From Enterobacter sp. JBIWA008 (GTDB lineage Bacteria; Pseudomonadota; Gammaproteobacteria; Enterobacterales; Enterobacteriaceae), in NCBI RefSeq assembly GCF_019968765.1, contig NZ_CP074149.1, positions 3,658,001-3,722,000 of the forward strand: 64,000 nt of DNA, in the 5' to 3' direction. This document shows positions 32,864-41,503 of this stretch, piece after piece. The position numbers were made by a program, and so were the translations under genes. Numbering within the stretch: position 1 is the first letter of the stretch; every line of letters begins with the position of its first letter. The notes under the pieces were generated by a model. The model was not told the DNA's origin. It worked only from the letters and a program-made list of their open reading frames with translations, and did no database searches.

Positions 32864-33326
32864 CTAACTGTCTTTGTAATCAAATATGTCTGTGAGGCGT
32901 TCAGTAACGTCATTTTCAGTATGCTATATCAAGAAGAAACATCACCGTTGTTCGTCGTTTGACGCGACATCACTATAACGAGATGTTCCGCAGATCAACG
33001 ATGGATTGCTGAGGCCGGTACAGAGACACCTATCGCCAGTAAGATCGAAATAACATCTCGAAAAAAGTGATGCGTTATTATCTGGCTCTATACTAATTCG
33101 CCCCTATCGGCCTGACTTAGCCTTGCTCCGAGATTTCCTTCGTCATTTATAGAGGGTGATTTCAGAACAACGCGTCTTTATAGGGATGCCCTACGTTTCT
33201 GAAGAAGAAATGCCAAAGATCACAACGTATTAATTAACAGTGAGCAGGTCAGCATCATATAACATATGTTGAGCCCTTATAGTGAAATAGTAAAAGCCCC
33301 TTGCGAAGGGGCCTGATTAAGAAAAA
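32864..33326. other. Gap with IS relic and terminator
   Basis: 463 bases without a gene. At 33221-33251 CGTATTAATTAACAGTGAGC then AGGTCA closely resembles the right end of the IS3-family element at 31766, so an old copy was once here. A terminator for the leftward lipoprotein gene lies at 33291-33312. Confidence 0.55.
33291..33312 (-). terminator. Intrinsic terminator after lipoprotein gene
   Basis: On the minus strand GCCCCTT-CGC-AAGGGGC followed by TTTTA, 15 bases past the stop of the lipoprotein gene. Confidence 0.8.
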
Positions 33327-34469
33327 TTATAGAGAGCTTTTTTTAGCCCCATCGATCTCAGCCTGGCAAACATCATCATTTGTAAATGTATACTGAAGGT
33401 AAACATACCCCTGCGCAGAACTGTTCGCTCTTGCTTCAATAGAAATAGCACCAATGTTATTTTTCAGCGGCGTTTCCTGCGTTCCCTTCCAGGTAGCTGA
33501 AAGGAATCGTTCCTTTTTGTTAAGCCCCATCATCCAGTCCTGAGGTTCTTTCCAGATAGAACCTGACAGTAAAAGGTCTGTGGTTTCAGCCTTTCCATAA
33601 AGCGAGCTTAACGAGCTACTCAACTCTTCAAAGCGAGATTTCAAGGCAAGCCCATAACTATCAGTATCAATGTTTTTACCGACAGCTCTGATTTGGCATA
33701 AGCCTGCTTTAGGCGAGATCAACAAACCATACATTTCAAAATCAGCGTTGGGCTTCGGTAACTTATCGGAAGTATAGAGATTTACGCTGTCAGGAAGTGG
33801 TTTTAGCTTTGCCCCGATCATATCTTCGATATTCTTTTGAGTCAGGCCAGCCTCGAGTCCGAACGGACCATCAGCTGGTGGCAGCAGAGGGGGCTGTTCA
33901 TGTCTTGTTTCAGCGGTTGTGTCCTTCTTACTGCTGGCGGTTGCAACATTATCCTGAACCGGTGCAAGCTTAACTTCAGCAAGCCCATATTTAGCCGTGA
34001 GATATTTTTGCTGCAACATCGCCATGCTTTGCTCTTCAGTAGCAACCGTTGACAGTTTTAAGACCTGTATTAAACCACCACTGTACTGGCTGGCATCTGT
34101 TTTTGCTTCGTTTATTTTTACTGCCAGGTCCTCCATCTCAGCTTTAATAGAAGCAGCAAGTTCAGGGTCTGGCTTGACACCTGAAACAACGACGTCAATT
34201 TTGGCTCCTGACTCAATTGCATTTATACGCTGTTCTAAAAGAGCCTTATTCGTTCCTAAAACTTCCAATCTTGCGGTGATTAAATTCTTGATCAGTCCAC
34301 CTGAAAATTGTTGATCAATATGTTTCGCTGCAGAGATTTCTCCCTCCGTTTGGGACAGCTCAGCCTTAAGTGCCGCCACTTCCTGCTTTTGCTCTGGAGT
34401 TAACTCTTTAGGCCCACACCCGGTTAACATCGTTATGCTTACTAATGTTGCAATCAACGTTTTTTTCAT
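33327..34469 (-). CDS. Lipoprotein with coiled-coil N-terminal half, hypothetical
   Basis: 380 residues from the ATG at 34469. The signal peptide MKKTLIATLVSITMLTGC has lipobox LTGC, so it is a likely lipoprotein. Residues about 20-180 are heptad-rich (LTPEQKQEVAALKAELSQTE) with QFSGGLIKNLITARLEVL and QYSGGLIQVLKLSTV as two internal copies. The C-terminal part (from about 215) is a separate domain with LISPKAGLCQIRAVGK. It lies downstream of the coiled-coil/HNH operon but behind a terminator, so linkage is only spatial. Confidence 0.6.
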   Translation of the reverse strand: MKKTLIATLVSITMLTGCGPKELTPEQKQEVAALKAELSQTEGEISAAKHIDQQFSGGLIKNLITARLEVLGTNKALLEQRINAIESGAKIDVVVSGVKPDPELAASIKAEMEDLAVKINEAKTDASQYSGGLIQVLKLSTVATEEQSMAMLQQKYLTAKYGLAEVKLAPVQDNVATASSKKDTTAETRHEQPPLLPPADGPFGLEAGLTQKNIEDMIGAKLKPLPDSVNLYTSDKLPKPNADFEMYGLLISPKAGLCQIRAVGKNIDTDSYGLALKSRFEELSSSLSSLYGKAETTDLLLSGSIWKEPQDWMMGLNKKERFLSATWKGTQETPLKNNIGAISIEARANSSAQGYVYLQYTFTNDDVCQAEIDGAKKSSL

Positions 34470-35045
34470 ATCCCTGTCCCAGTGGAAAATATTCAGATTA
34501 ATCCTATCAGGAAGTGAACTGCAACAGAATATTTGAATCGTCACAGGTATGAGAGACGACTCCGGAGTCGTTAAGTTGGCTTTAAGAAAGATGCCTATGA
34601 GTGCTCAGTATTAACCCTATGCGTTTAAAATCGAAGTAGTCATACCGGTTGTTGAACGCTGTCATTCCGTATCCAGCATTGCAACACGATCCCATATCCC
34701 CCTTACGCCGAATAAAGAAATACGGGCCAGACTCCTTAACTAACATAGGCAATCAGAAGCTCAGGCTGGGTTCCGCCAACTTCAGAAGGAGCTAACGAAG
34801 CAGATCATGATCCAATAAGCATCCGTTCGCCATAAATGTGTTGCTCCCGGCGGCGGATTGTGGCGTATGGCATAGTCAAAGGCGTTTCGGAACGTGGCTT
34901 TAAGCCAGCGAAATCACGGCTGCATCGCAGCTGACAGAACCTTGTACAAGTTATATGCACCGAGCGTCTCTGGGAAATCAGTCCGGAGGACATCGAAAAT
35001 GCTTCGTCGTGAGAACAGGAATTGTTTTCTGTGTGGGGTCAGTCC
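34470..35045. other. Gap without a convincing gene
   Basis: 576 bases. Short frames occur but none has both a ribosome site and family resemblance. The composition is mixed and it looks like scarred mobile-element sequence. Probably contains the lipoprotein promoter near its left end. Confidence 0.4.
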
Positions 35046-35074
35046 AAACCGCATCCATTATGCAGATGCGGTTT
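35046..35074 (-). terminator. Strong hairpin terminator of the HNH/coiled-coil operon
   Basis: AAACCGCATC and GATGCGGTTT form a perfect 10-bp stem around a 9-base loop, 8 bases past the stop of the coiled-coil gene. The T run is short, so it could work weakly in both directions. Confidence 0.65.
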
Positions 35075-35081
35075 AACACAA

Positions 35082-36116
35082 TCAGAAGATCATAAAGTGC
35101 TGCGCAATTTGCCAACCGACAGAAAGCCCAATAATGCAACCCATCACCGTCAGTACAAAGCGATGACGAAATCGGGATTTGAGAAAATTCACCTGTAACT
35201 CAGCAATAGCATGATCAATGCCTGTTTGCCTATCAGCTTGTTGCGCCACAACAACGGATATTTCATGCTGGAGCGCATCACACTGGTTTACGGTTGATTT
35301 AACCGAATTAACTAAATCCATCCGGTTTCGCTCAAGTTCGCCGAGCAGTTGCTGATGAGACAACTGCTGTTCCTGCAACAAGGACTGCTGCATCTTCTCA
35401 ACGAAACTCTTTTGAACAGCCTGATTGTCCACCATTGTCTGTTCGAGCATGCTATGCCGTCCTACCTGGTCATCAAGGCCACTTTGCAATTTTTGCGCAA
35501 GATCAGAAGAAAAGTTAGCAATACGCTGTTCAAGTTCTGCCAGCAAGGTGGCGTTTGCCTCGCCAATTTTGTTTTCCGCCTCTGTCACCCTTTTTACGCA
35601 GCCAATTAGCTGCTTAGCCTGATCTTGCGTTACCCCTTTTGAATCCATTAATCCCTGGTTGGCCTTATTAATCTCTTTTTGCTGTTCTTCCAGTAGCACC
35701 TGTTGTTTCAGGATTTGTTCATTTTGTTCAGCAAGGGAGCGTGTTTGGCCTTCCAGAATGTTTTGCTGATTCAATAAAATATGTTGTTGCTCGTTCAGTA
35801 GCTTGGATAGCGCCGTATTGACAATCAATAACTGAGAAGATTTTTGCGTCAGGCGACCAATGGCTTTATTGAGATCAATCTGCGCATCCTGTAACAAATC
35901 GTCGCGATCATTCCACCAGTTAGTTATAAAGTTTCCGTCCCTCTGTTCCCTGCGCAGGCGGTCAAGATCCTTCGCGCTCTTCTGAACCGTTTGCTGCTCC
36001 TCCGTCATACTGCTAATCAATTCTTTAATGTTGCTGTCGCGAAAGACACGTTCCGGCAAATCTGCGGACGAAAACGCCTGGATAACCTGAAGTTCCTGCT
36101 TGTTTAACAAACCCAT
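35082..36116 (-). CDS. Coiled-coil protein with C-terminal membrane anchor
   Basis: 344 residues. Long Q/L-rich coiled coils from about 75 to 300 (NEQQHILLNQQNILEGQTRS; EEQQKEINKANQGLMDSKG), and a single membrane segment near the C-terminus (FVLTVMGCIIGLSVGWQIAQ). The N-terminus (MGLLNKQELQVIQAFSSADL) is globular. It starts 10 bases after the HNH-containing membrane gene, so the two are one operon. Predicted topology is a cytoplasmic rod attached to the inner membrane. No known family was recognised. Confidence 0.6.
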   Translation of the reverse strand: MGLLNKQELQVIQAFSSADLPERVFRDSNIKELISSMTEEQQTVQKSAKDLDRLRREQRDGNFITNWWNDRDDLLQDAQIDLNKAIGRLTQKSSQLLIVNTALSKLLNEQQHILLNQQNILEGQTRSLAEQNEQILKQQVLLEEQQKEINKANQGLMDSKGVTQDQAKQLIGCVKRVTEAENKIGEANATLLAELEQRIANFSSDLAQKLQSGLDDQVGRHSMLEQTMVDNQAVQKSFVEKMQQSLLQEQQLSHQQLLGELERNRMDLVNSVKSTVNQCDALQHEISVVVAQQADRQTGIDHAIAELQVNFLKSRFRHRFVLTVMGCIIGLSVGWQIAQHFMIF

Positions 36117-36126
36117 CTTACTGTTC

Positions 36127-37665
36127 TCAAATATTTTTTAGAAAGTCATCAATTTCGGCCTGGCTTTCATTAATAAACACAATTGCAGCAGTACTCCGCG
36201 CCACTTGCACAGCTGTCTCGGCAGTAGTTCTCTCAAGACATGCCAGTGTTGCTTTAGTCGAAATCGTTGCAGTAGCCAGGTTTTCCCCAATAGCTTGATA
36301 CTGGGTTATAGCAGTCGCGTAATTTTCAATATTACCCAGCGAACGTTCTGAAAGTGTCACCAGCTCACTGGCAAACGCTTCACGACGTATACCGTCTGCG
36401 AGCATCTCATCCATGAATTTTTCGCTTAACGTAAAACGGGAGCGATCAAAAAACGTATCAATCTGATACGAGAGAAAGGCAGAAAGCAATCCGGTGGCAA
36501 TGCCTATGAGAACTGGGGTTAACATATCTGCAAAAGGTTTCAGAAACGGTACAGTCGCCATAAACGTCGCGATGCTTTCGTTCAACAACATACCGACCGA
36601 AGTCACGATGACAGCAGTGAGCATTTTCAGTCCTTCCTGTAACGCTTGCTGTGCCGTCATATGTGCCGGTGGGAAGAAAATCATTTTAAATGCCCGGAAA
36701 AGTCCCAACAGCCCTTCCCGAATCATGGTCACGAAACGCTTTGCGGTAGAGAGAAAATTATTAAGCAAGAAGGTGAGTAAATTACTCATGAATCCACTCA
36801 CTCCACCCTGGAACATTTGTCCCAGCGCATCGGGAATTTTTTTGGTCACGGAAGCAACTACGCGCATTAAGCGCTGTCGGACCTCCTCAAACAATGTTTT
36901 TCCCACTTCAACACCATGTTGAATAAGCACTTTGAACTCGTTAAACAAGCCATTTACCAGTTCAGTGAGCAATAGCCCAAGAGCTTGTCTGAGCCCCATC
37001 TGCAACGCTTTTTGGCCGCCTGTCTGCAACAACTCTGCGCTTTGTTTTTTCATTAGCGCCGAGTTAAGCGTTGTCGAAATATGGTCCTTAGATTGTTTCT
37101 TCGCTGCTGCTACTCGTTCTGGGTCCAGCTCAAATCTTTCACCATTTTTTTCTGCAAAAGTATCGAGTTCAGCAGCGCCTTTTGAACGGTTAATCGACTT
37201 ATGTGTGGTTACCAGGTTTTCGTCAGAATTGGCCATTTTGACGACTTTTTCAACGCCTTTTCCGGTTTCAAGAGCAAGATGCACTTTCTTATTTTTGGAC
37301 AATGTATTTAGTGAAGTGACATGATCGAGATCCATATCCGCCGCGTTGGTCGTTTTTCCCGTATAACCATCAATACCACCGGCCCGGAGTTTCACGCTTT
37401 TTTTTGTAAAATCTTTACTTTCATATTCTTTGCGCTGGTAATCCTCACGCGATTTCGCATGACTGGACATGTCTTTATCAGCGATGAAATCCGACTCTTC
37501 ACGCTCGAAATTATGCATAGTCGTTACATTGCCGCCATTGCGATCCTCAAACATGGCCGTTGAAAGCCCAAAAGGCCCAATAATTTGTGACAACACTTGC
37601 TGCTGGCAATCGTGGAAGAGTTTTTGCAGGCGCTGTTGTTTTAAGTCTTCATATGTTAAATCCAT
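36127..37665 (-). CDS. Membrane protein with HNH-like nuclease motif
   Basis: 512 residues. At 110-163 DMDLDHVTSLNTLSK, then SDENLVTTHKSINRSKG, gives D114-H115, N150 and N159/K162, the pattern of HNH nucleases. The half from about 225 to 400 has several amphipathic and hydrophobic helices; the clearest membrane segments are at about 348-368 and 381-400 (MLTPVLIGIATGLLSAFLSY). No signal peptide. It lies between a SUKH-like gene and the coiled-coil gene. A membrane-anchored nuclease in a defence or toxin system is inferred; the complete HNH fold is not proven. Confidence 0.55.
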   Translation of the reverse strand: MDLTYEDLKQQRLQKLFHDCQQQVLSQIIGPFGLSTAMFEDRNGGNVTTMHNFEREESDFIADKDMSSHAKSREDYQRKEYESKDFTKKSVKLRAGGIDGYTGKTTNAADMDLDHVTSLNTLSKNKKVHLALETGKGVEKVVKMANSDENLVTTHKSINRSKGAAELDTFAEKNGERFELDPERVAAAKKQSKDHISTTLNSALMKKQSAELLQTGGQKALQMGLRQALGLLLTELVNGLFNEFKVLIQHGVEVGKTLFEEVRQRLMRVVASVTKKIPDALGQMFQGGVSGFMSNLLTFLLNNFLSTAKRFVTMIREGLLGLFRAFKMIFFPPAHMTAQQALQEGLKMLTAVIVTSVGMLLNESIATFMATVPFLKPFADMLTPVLIGIATGLLSAFLSYQIDTFFDRSRFTLSEKFMDEMLADGIRREAFASELVTLSERSLGNIENYATAITQYQAIGENLATATISTKATLACLERTTAETAVQVARSTAAIVFINESQAEIDDFLKNI

Positions 37666-37702
37666 TTACCCTCCTGGCTAATCGAATCAATTGCAAAAAA
37701 GC

Positions 37703-38206
37703 CTACATTTGCTCTACATACTGTCTGAGCCAATCACTGAAACTGTCCGCTTGTTTTCTACGCTCCCCATCATCATGCCAGAGCGTGATAATCTGCCCGC
37801 GAATCCCAGCGTCAGTCGGGGCAAGGTCAAGACAAAGATGATCGCCCGCTCCATTGTAAGTAAACGGGATCCAGGAGGGATTCCACCATTCCGAACGAAT
37901 ACCACTTTGCGGACACGACTCAGCTCCATCAAAATCGCCACCATCAAGTAAATCTTTCCAGACACGCCACTCCTGCAAAATGCGTGAAGTGGATAAGAAT
38001 TCGCAATCATCAAATAATCCATGGCTCATACCACGCTGACCATTGTGAATTTTCATGAAGGCTACAAAATCGGCTGGCAAAATTACACTCAGGGCCTGCT
38101 CTAACGCGACGATTTCTTCATCTGTGGCCGGAGGTGCAAGATCTATTAATACCTCAGGGTCGCGGTCTTGCAGAATGACTTCCAGTTTTTCCCATAGTTG
38201 CTTCAT
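37703..38206 (-). CDS. SMI1/KNR4 (SUKH) family protein
   Basis: 167 residues from the ATG at 38206 (MKQLWEKLEVILQDRDPEVL). SUKH features are APPATDEEIVALEQALSVIL and LPADFVAFMKIHNGQ near the N-terminus, then WNPSWIPFTYNGAGDHLCLD and GQIITLWHDDGERR. SUKH proteins are mostly immunity proteins for nuclease toxins, so its place 37 bases upstream of an HNH-containing gene is suggestive. First gene of the three-gene operon. Confidence 0.85.
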   Translation of the reverse strand: MKQLWEKLEVILQDRDPEVLIDLAPPATDEEIVALEQALSVILPADFVAFMKIHNGQRGMSHGLFDDCEFLSTSRILQEWRVWKDLLDGGDFDGAESCPQSGIRSEWWNPSWIPFTYNGAGDHLCLDLAPTDAGIRGQIITLWHDDGERRKQADSFSDWLRQYVEQM

Positions 38207-38400
38207 TGTTTCTGTTCCTTTCAATCCATATGATTATTAACGGCAGTTTTCGCTGAGAATTGAGTAATATTTTATACGTATGACGGTCAGCTAATGAGTT
38301 AATCACAACCCGCTGTCAAACTGTGTCAGCCGTTCTCAGTTTTTTGCGGCAAGGCTCATTTGGCCCGCCAGAATCAAGAATGAGATATACCTCATGTGAT

Positions 38401-38850
38401 TGCACGAAGGTCGCCGACGCGGTCGCTCCCAAATGCGCCGATAACCGAGGCGTCTGTGTTCAATTACCAGCTCTTGAATGCGTAGAGTCAGTCCGGTAGG
38501 GACAAACTCGTAACTCTACTGCAGCGACGTCGCGAAAGATCGGCCGCATCACACTTCATCATCTCGGCTTCTTGCTTCTGGCCTGTCAACGTAGTTTCGC
38601 CCAAGTACTAACTGAAGCGCTCACTTATCCAGCATGGCTTTGGCAAGCATCTTTATGAGTCGGGCGTTTCCGCTTCTGTCGACTTAAGCCACTTCATCTC
38701 AATGGCCTCCGTGCCCCAGATTTCTTGCAGCCGATATAGAGCGGGAAGTATAAAAATGTATGCTTGCGGAAGCGTTCATGGCTTCGGCTTCGTGGAGCAT
38801 ACTGATGCTCTTTTAGCAGGAAAGAAGCTTAGTCATAGGAATTGATACCC
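38401..38850 (-). mobile_element. Decayed IS3-family relic
   Basis: No gene is left, but the stretch is clearly related to the IS3-family element: for example CACTTATCCAGCATGGCTTT aligns with CTCCTTATCCAGCATGGCTTC of OrfA, and GGCCGCATCACACTTCATCA aligns with the start of OrfB. Many substitutions and indels show it is much older than the other two copies. Confidence 0.7.
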
Positions 38851-38873
38851 ATCCTCGTTTATATCTGAATATA

Positions 38874-39107
38874 TTAATCTACTTTATTAACTTCTCTGAT
38901 TAACATTCCGCTTGAGGTCAAAGCATCAGATCCTTTAATTTCATTTCGGTGCGATTTCGATAAAGCCGATTTAATGATAACTTTCTCAAATAAAGAATTG
39001 AATTCATTAAGTATTTCATCAAGTTTCAGATACTGACGACAACGTAAAATAAAGGAGGTGGATTCATCAACTTCATTAAGTTCTGAAATAAAGTTCAAAA
39101 ATTTCTC
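38874..39107 (-). pseudogene. Remnant of a gene broken by the IS copy
   Basis: A 74-residue frame (NFISELNEVDESTSF; CRQYLKLDEILNEFNSLFEK). Joining the DNA across the IS (removing one TCTC copy) keeps this frame open for about a dozen codons upstream (RNLGEKDEKFL) before a stop. It may be the C-terminal part of a regulator of the LuxR/fimbrial type found nearby, but the family is uncertain. Confidence 0.4.
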
Positions 39108-40261
39108 TGACCTGCCCCCAGGATTAGATACAACCGTCAGTTAGTAATGTCGGTTGGTTTTTCTTCATATTTCCTGTTTCGCCAGTTCGTTGCGAATTCA
39201 GCTGGTGTCTGGTAATCCAGCGATGAATGGGGACGGCACTCGTTATAATCCTGCCGCCAGTCATTAATCTTTTCCGGGCATGAAGAATATCGCTGAACCA
39301 GTGTTCATTCAGACTCTCATCTCGAAAGCGTCCGTTAAAACTCTCAATAAATCCGTTCTGTGTCAGCTTTCCCGGCTGGATAAGCCGCAGCTCCCCACCA
39401 TGCTCAAAAGCCCATTGCTCGAGCATGCGGCAGGTAAATTCCGGGCCCTGATCGGTTCTTATTGTCGCCGGATAGCCCCTAAACAGGACGATGCTGTCCA
39501 GAATACGCGTGACCTGAACGCCTGAAATACCGAAAGCAGCGGTGATTGTCAGACACTCCTTCGTGAAATCATCCACACAGGTCAGGCACTTGATCCTCCG
39601 ACCGTTGGCCAGTGCGTCCATAACGAAATCCATCGACCATGTCAGGTTCGGTGCATCCGGGCGCAGAAGCGGAAACCGTTCGGTTGCCAGCCCTTTACGG
39701 CGTCGTCTGCGTTTTACGCTCAGTCCATTAAGTTGGTAAATACGGTATACCGCTTGTGATTGACGTGAAGGCCCTCCCGACGCAGCAGCTGCCAGATGCG
39801 GCGGTAGCCATAACGCCTGCGCTCCAGTGCCGGCTAAGTGATGCGCCCTGATAAATGCGCATCAGCCGCCGGACGTTGCGACAGACCGGTCGCATCACAC
39901 CTAAACTCAACGGCTTCCCGCTTCTGGTCTGTCGTCAGTACTTTCGCCCCAGAGCCACCTGAAGTGCCTCCTTATCCAGCATGGCTTCGGCAAGTAGCTT
40001 CTTGAGGCGGGCGTTCTCTTCCTCAAGCGACTTCAGGCGCTTAACCTCGGGCACTTCCATACTTCTTACGCCCGGTGTAAAAGGTAGCGTCTGAAGTAGC
40101 ATGCTTGCGTCAGAGTTCCCGAGCAGAAACCCCGGCTTCGGGCTCGCGAAGGATATTAATGATCTGTTCGCCGGAAAAAAGCTAATTTATGGGGATGTCC
40201 TCACATGACTTATTAAGACATTACTAACATCACGATGTATTAATCAACGGGAAGCTGGTTA
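39108..40261 (-). mobile_element. IS3-family element, second copy, degenerate, TCTC duplication
   Basis: 1154 bp, starting TGACCTGCCCCCAGGATTAG and ending in a mutated inverted repeat (AGCTGGTTA). TCTC flanks both sides (39104-39107 and 40262-40265), a clear 4-base target duplication. Compared with the first copy it has lost 57 bases in OrfB between GACG direct repeats and has further frameshifts and a lost OrfA start, so it is inactive. OrfB residues from WSMDFVMD to the end survive as one frame (39124-39633). Confidence 0.9.
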
Positions 40262-40436
40262 TCTCATCTTTCTCCCCCAGGTTGCGAACATATCAATCTG
40301 AGTGATGATTACGTCTGGCGTAATAATATTAAGCCAGGGTCCGGAAAATAGCGCTCATTACGCACTGTCGATACCGCATTGTACAAAAACAGTCTTAGCT
40401 GGGGATATTTTCCGTTTTCCAAGCGAACTTCGCAAA

Positions 40437-41081
40437 TTACTCTTCTGCCGGTAACTGATTAATTTTTTTAAGAATACCGCGTTGCATACTGATAGCTCCC
40501 CTGGTTTTTAACTCTCCCAGGATTCTCATCACCGTGCTACGGGAAAGCTGTGTTTTGCTACAGATATACTGCTCTGCTGCCATGGACTCGCGAATATGCT
40601 CTGGTTTACTCATTAATTCAAACAGTTGCATCCGCACGATGTCATAGCTGGATGGCATCGTGAGCTTCAGAAAGACTTCCATCATCATGCTGGCTACGGT
40701 CACAATGTGTTGAGAAAAAGTGTCCCAAAGCTGGTAGCGGGTTAGGAGTTCATACATGCGTTCTCTATTAATAATCGCAATTTCAGCCGGCTCGATAACT
40801 TTCAAGATGTAACTTGACCTGGATTCTGGATGAAGCGGAACTAATCCCCTTATTGTTGGCGCTTCCAGAATTTCAAAGAGAACATTTCCCTCTGCCCGAG
40901 ACAGGGAAACGACACCACTGCGAACAAAGTAACATTCATTATTTCGCGCTACCGTCATCGTAAAACGCCGTCCGGTCGAGAAGGTTTTATACTCAAGGTC
41001 CTGGGACAGCGCGTTTAATAATATATTGATGTAGGTTAAGTCAATTTTACTTGATTTAGGTCCGTATATATTTTTGTTCAT
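40437..41081 (-). CDS. Winged-helix transcriptional regulator (IprA/Crp-like)
   Basis: 214 residues. The N-terminal part looks like a Crp-type cyclic-nucleotide fold (FTMTVARNNECYFVRSGVVS; ALFEILEAPTIRGLVPLHPE-like). The C-terminal winged helix is CSKTQLSRSTVMRILGELKT with RGAISMQRG as the wing, matching HTH_46/IprA-type regulators. Such genes often sit beside fimbrial operons in Enterobacteriaceae. Direction is leftward, away from the fimbrial operon terminator, so it may have its own promoter in 41082-41223. Confidence 0.75.
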   Translation of the reverse strand: MNKNIYGPKSSKIDLTYINILLNALSQDLEYKTFSTGRRFTMTVARNNECYFVRSGVVSLSRAEGNVLFEILEAPTIRGLVPLHPESRSSYILKVIEPAEIAIINRERMYELLTRYQLWDTFSQHIVTVASMMMEVFLKLTMPSSYDIVRMQLFELMSKPEHIRESMAAEQYICSKTQLSRSTVMRILGELKTRGAISMQRGILKKINQLPAEE

Positions 41082-41223
41082 CTTCTTTTCTGCAAATGAA
41101 GAGATATTGTGAAATGTATCAAATTATGACAAAAACCCCTCCTCTCATGCAAGCTTGCATCATAACCATATGTAAAGTAGGTTATTCTGCATGAGTGGTG
41201 TTCTCAAGGTTCATATCAGTAGT

Positions 41224-41421
41224 TTAAACGTCCAGTTTCAAAATAGTTCGATATTTAGACCACCGCCAATTCACGCATGACTTTTGTTGAAACGTCGTAT
41301 CTCGTTTTAATTCTGCTTCCGAGCCGGAATGTGGATGAAACAGGAGTTTAAGCTCGTTAACTAAGCTTTTAATTCTGTTAAATGTGTGAAAATCATCACT
41401 GAAAAAAGATATATTTTTCAT
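41224..41421 (-). CDS. Short hypothetical protein, possible truncated LuxR-type regulator
   Basis: 65 residues with AAGGA 6 bases before the ATG. The start MKNISFFSDDFHTFNRIKSL recalls the N-terminal pseudo-receiver of LuxR-type fimbrial regulators, but it ends early with no HTH. It lies after the fimbrial operon terminator. It may be a truncated regulator or a small functional protein. Confidence 0.4.
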   Translation of the reverse strand: MKNISFFSDDFHTFNRIKSLVNELKLLFHPHSGSEAELKRDTTFQQKSCVNWRWSKYRTILKLDV

Positions 41422-41438
41422 GGAACATCCTTGTCGAT

Positions 41439-41461
41439 AAAAAAGCCGGGATTAACCGGCT
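41439..41461 (-). terminator. Intrinsic terminator of the fimbrial operon
   Basis: On the minus strand AGCCGG-TTAATC-CCGGCT followed by TTTTTT, 43 bases after the stop of the PglL-like gene. Confidence 0.82.
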
Positions 41462-41503
41462 GTCCGTTGAGCGAAAATGAGAATGAGCTTCTCCTGAAGT
41501 AGA

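Noticed and set aside
34805..35076. Short frames on both strands in the gap after the lipoprotein gene
   Set aside because: They lack ribosome sites, overlap one another antisense and look like scarred noncoding sequence.
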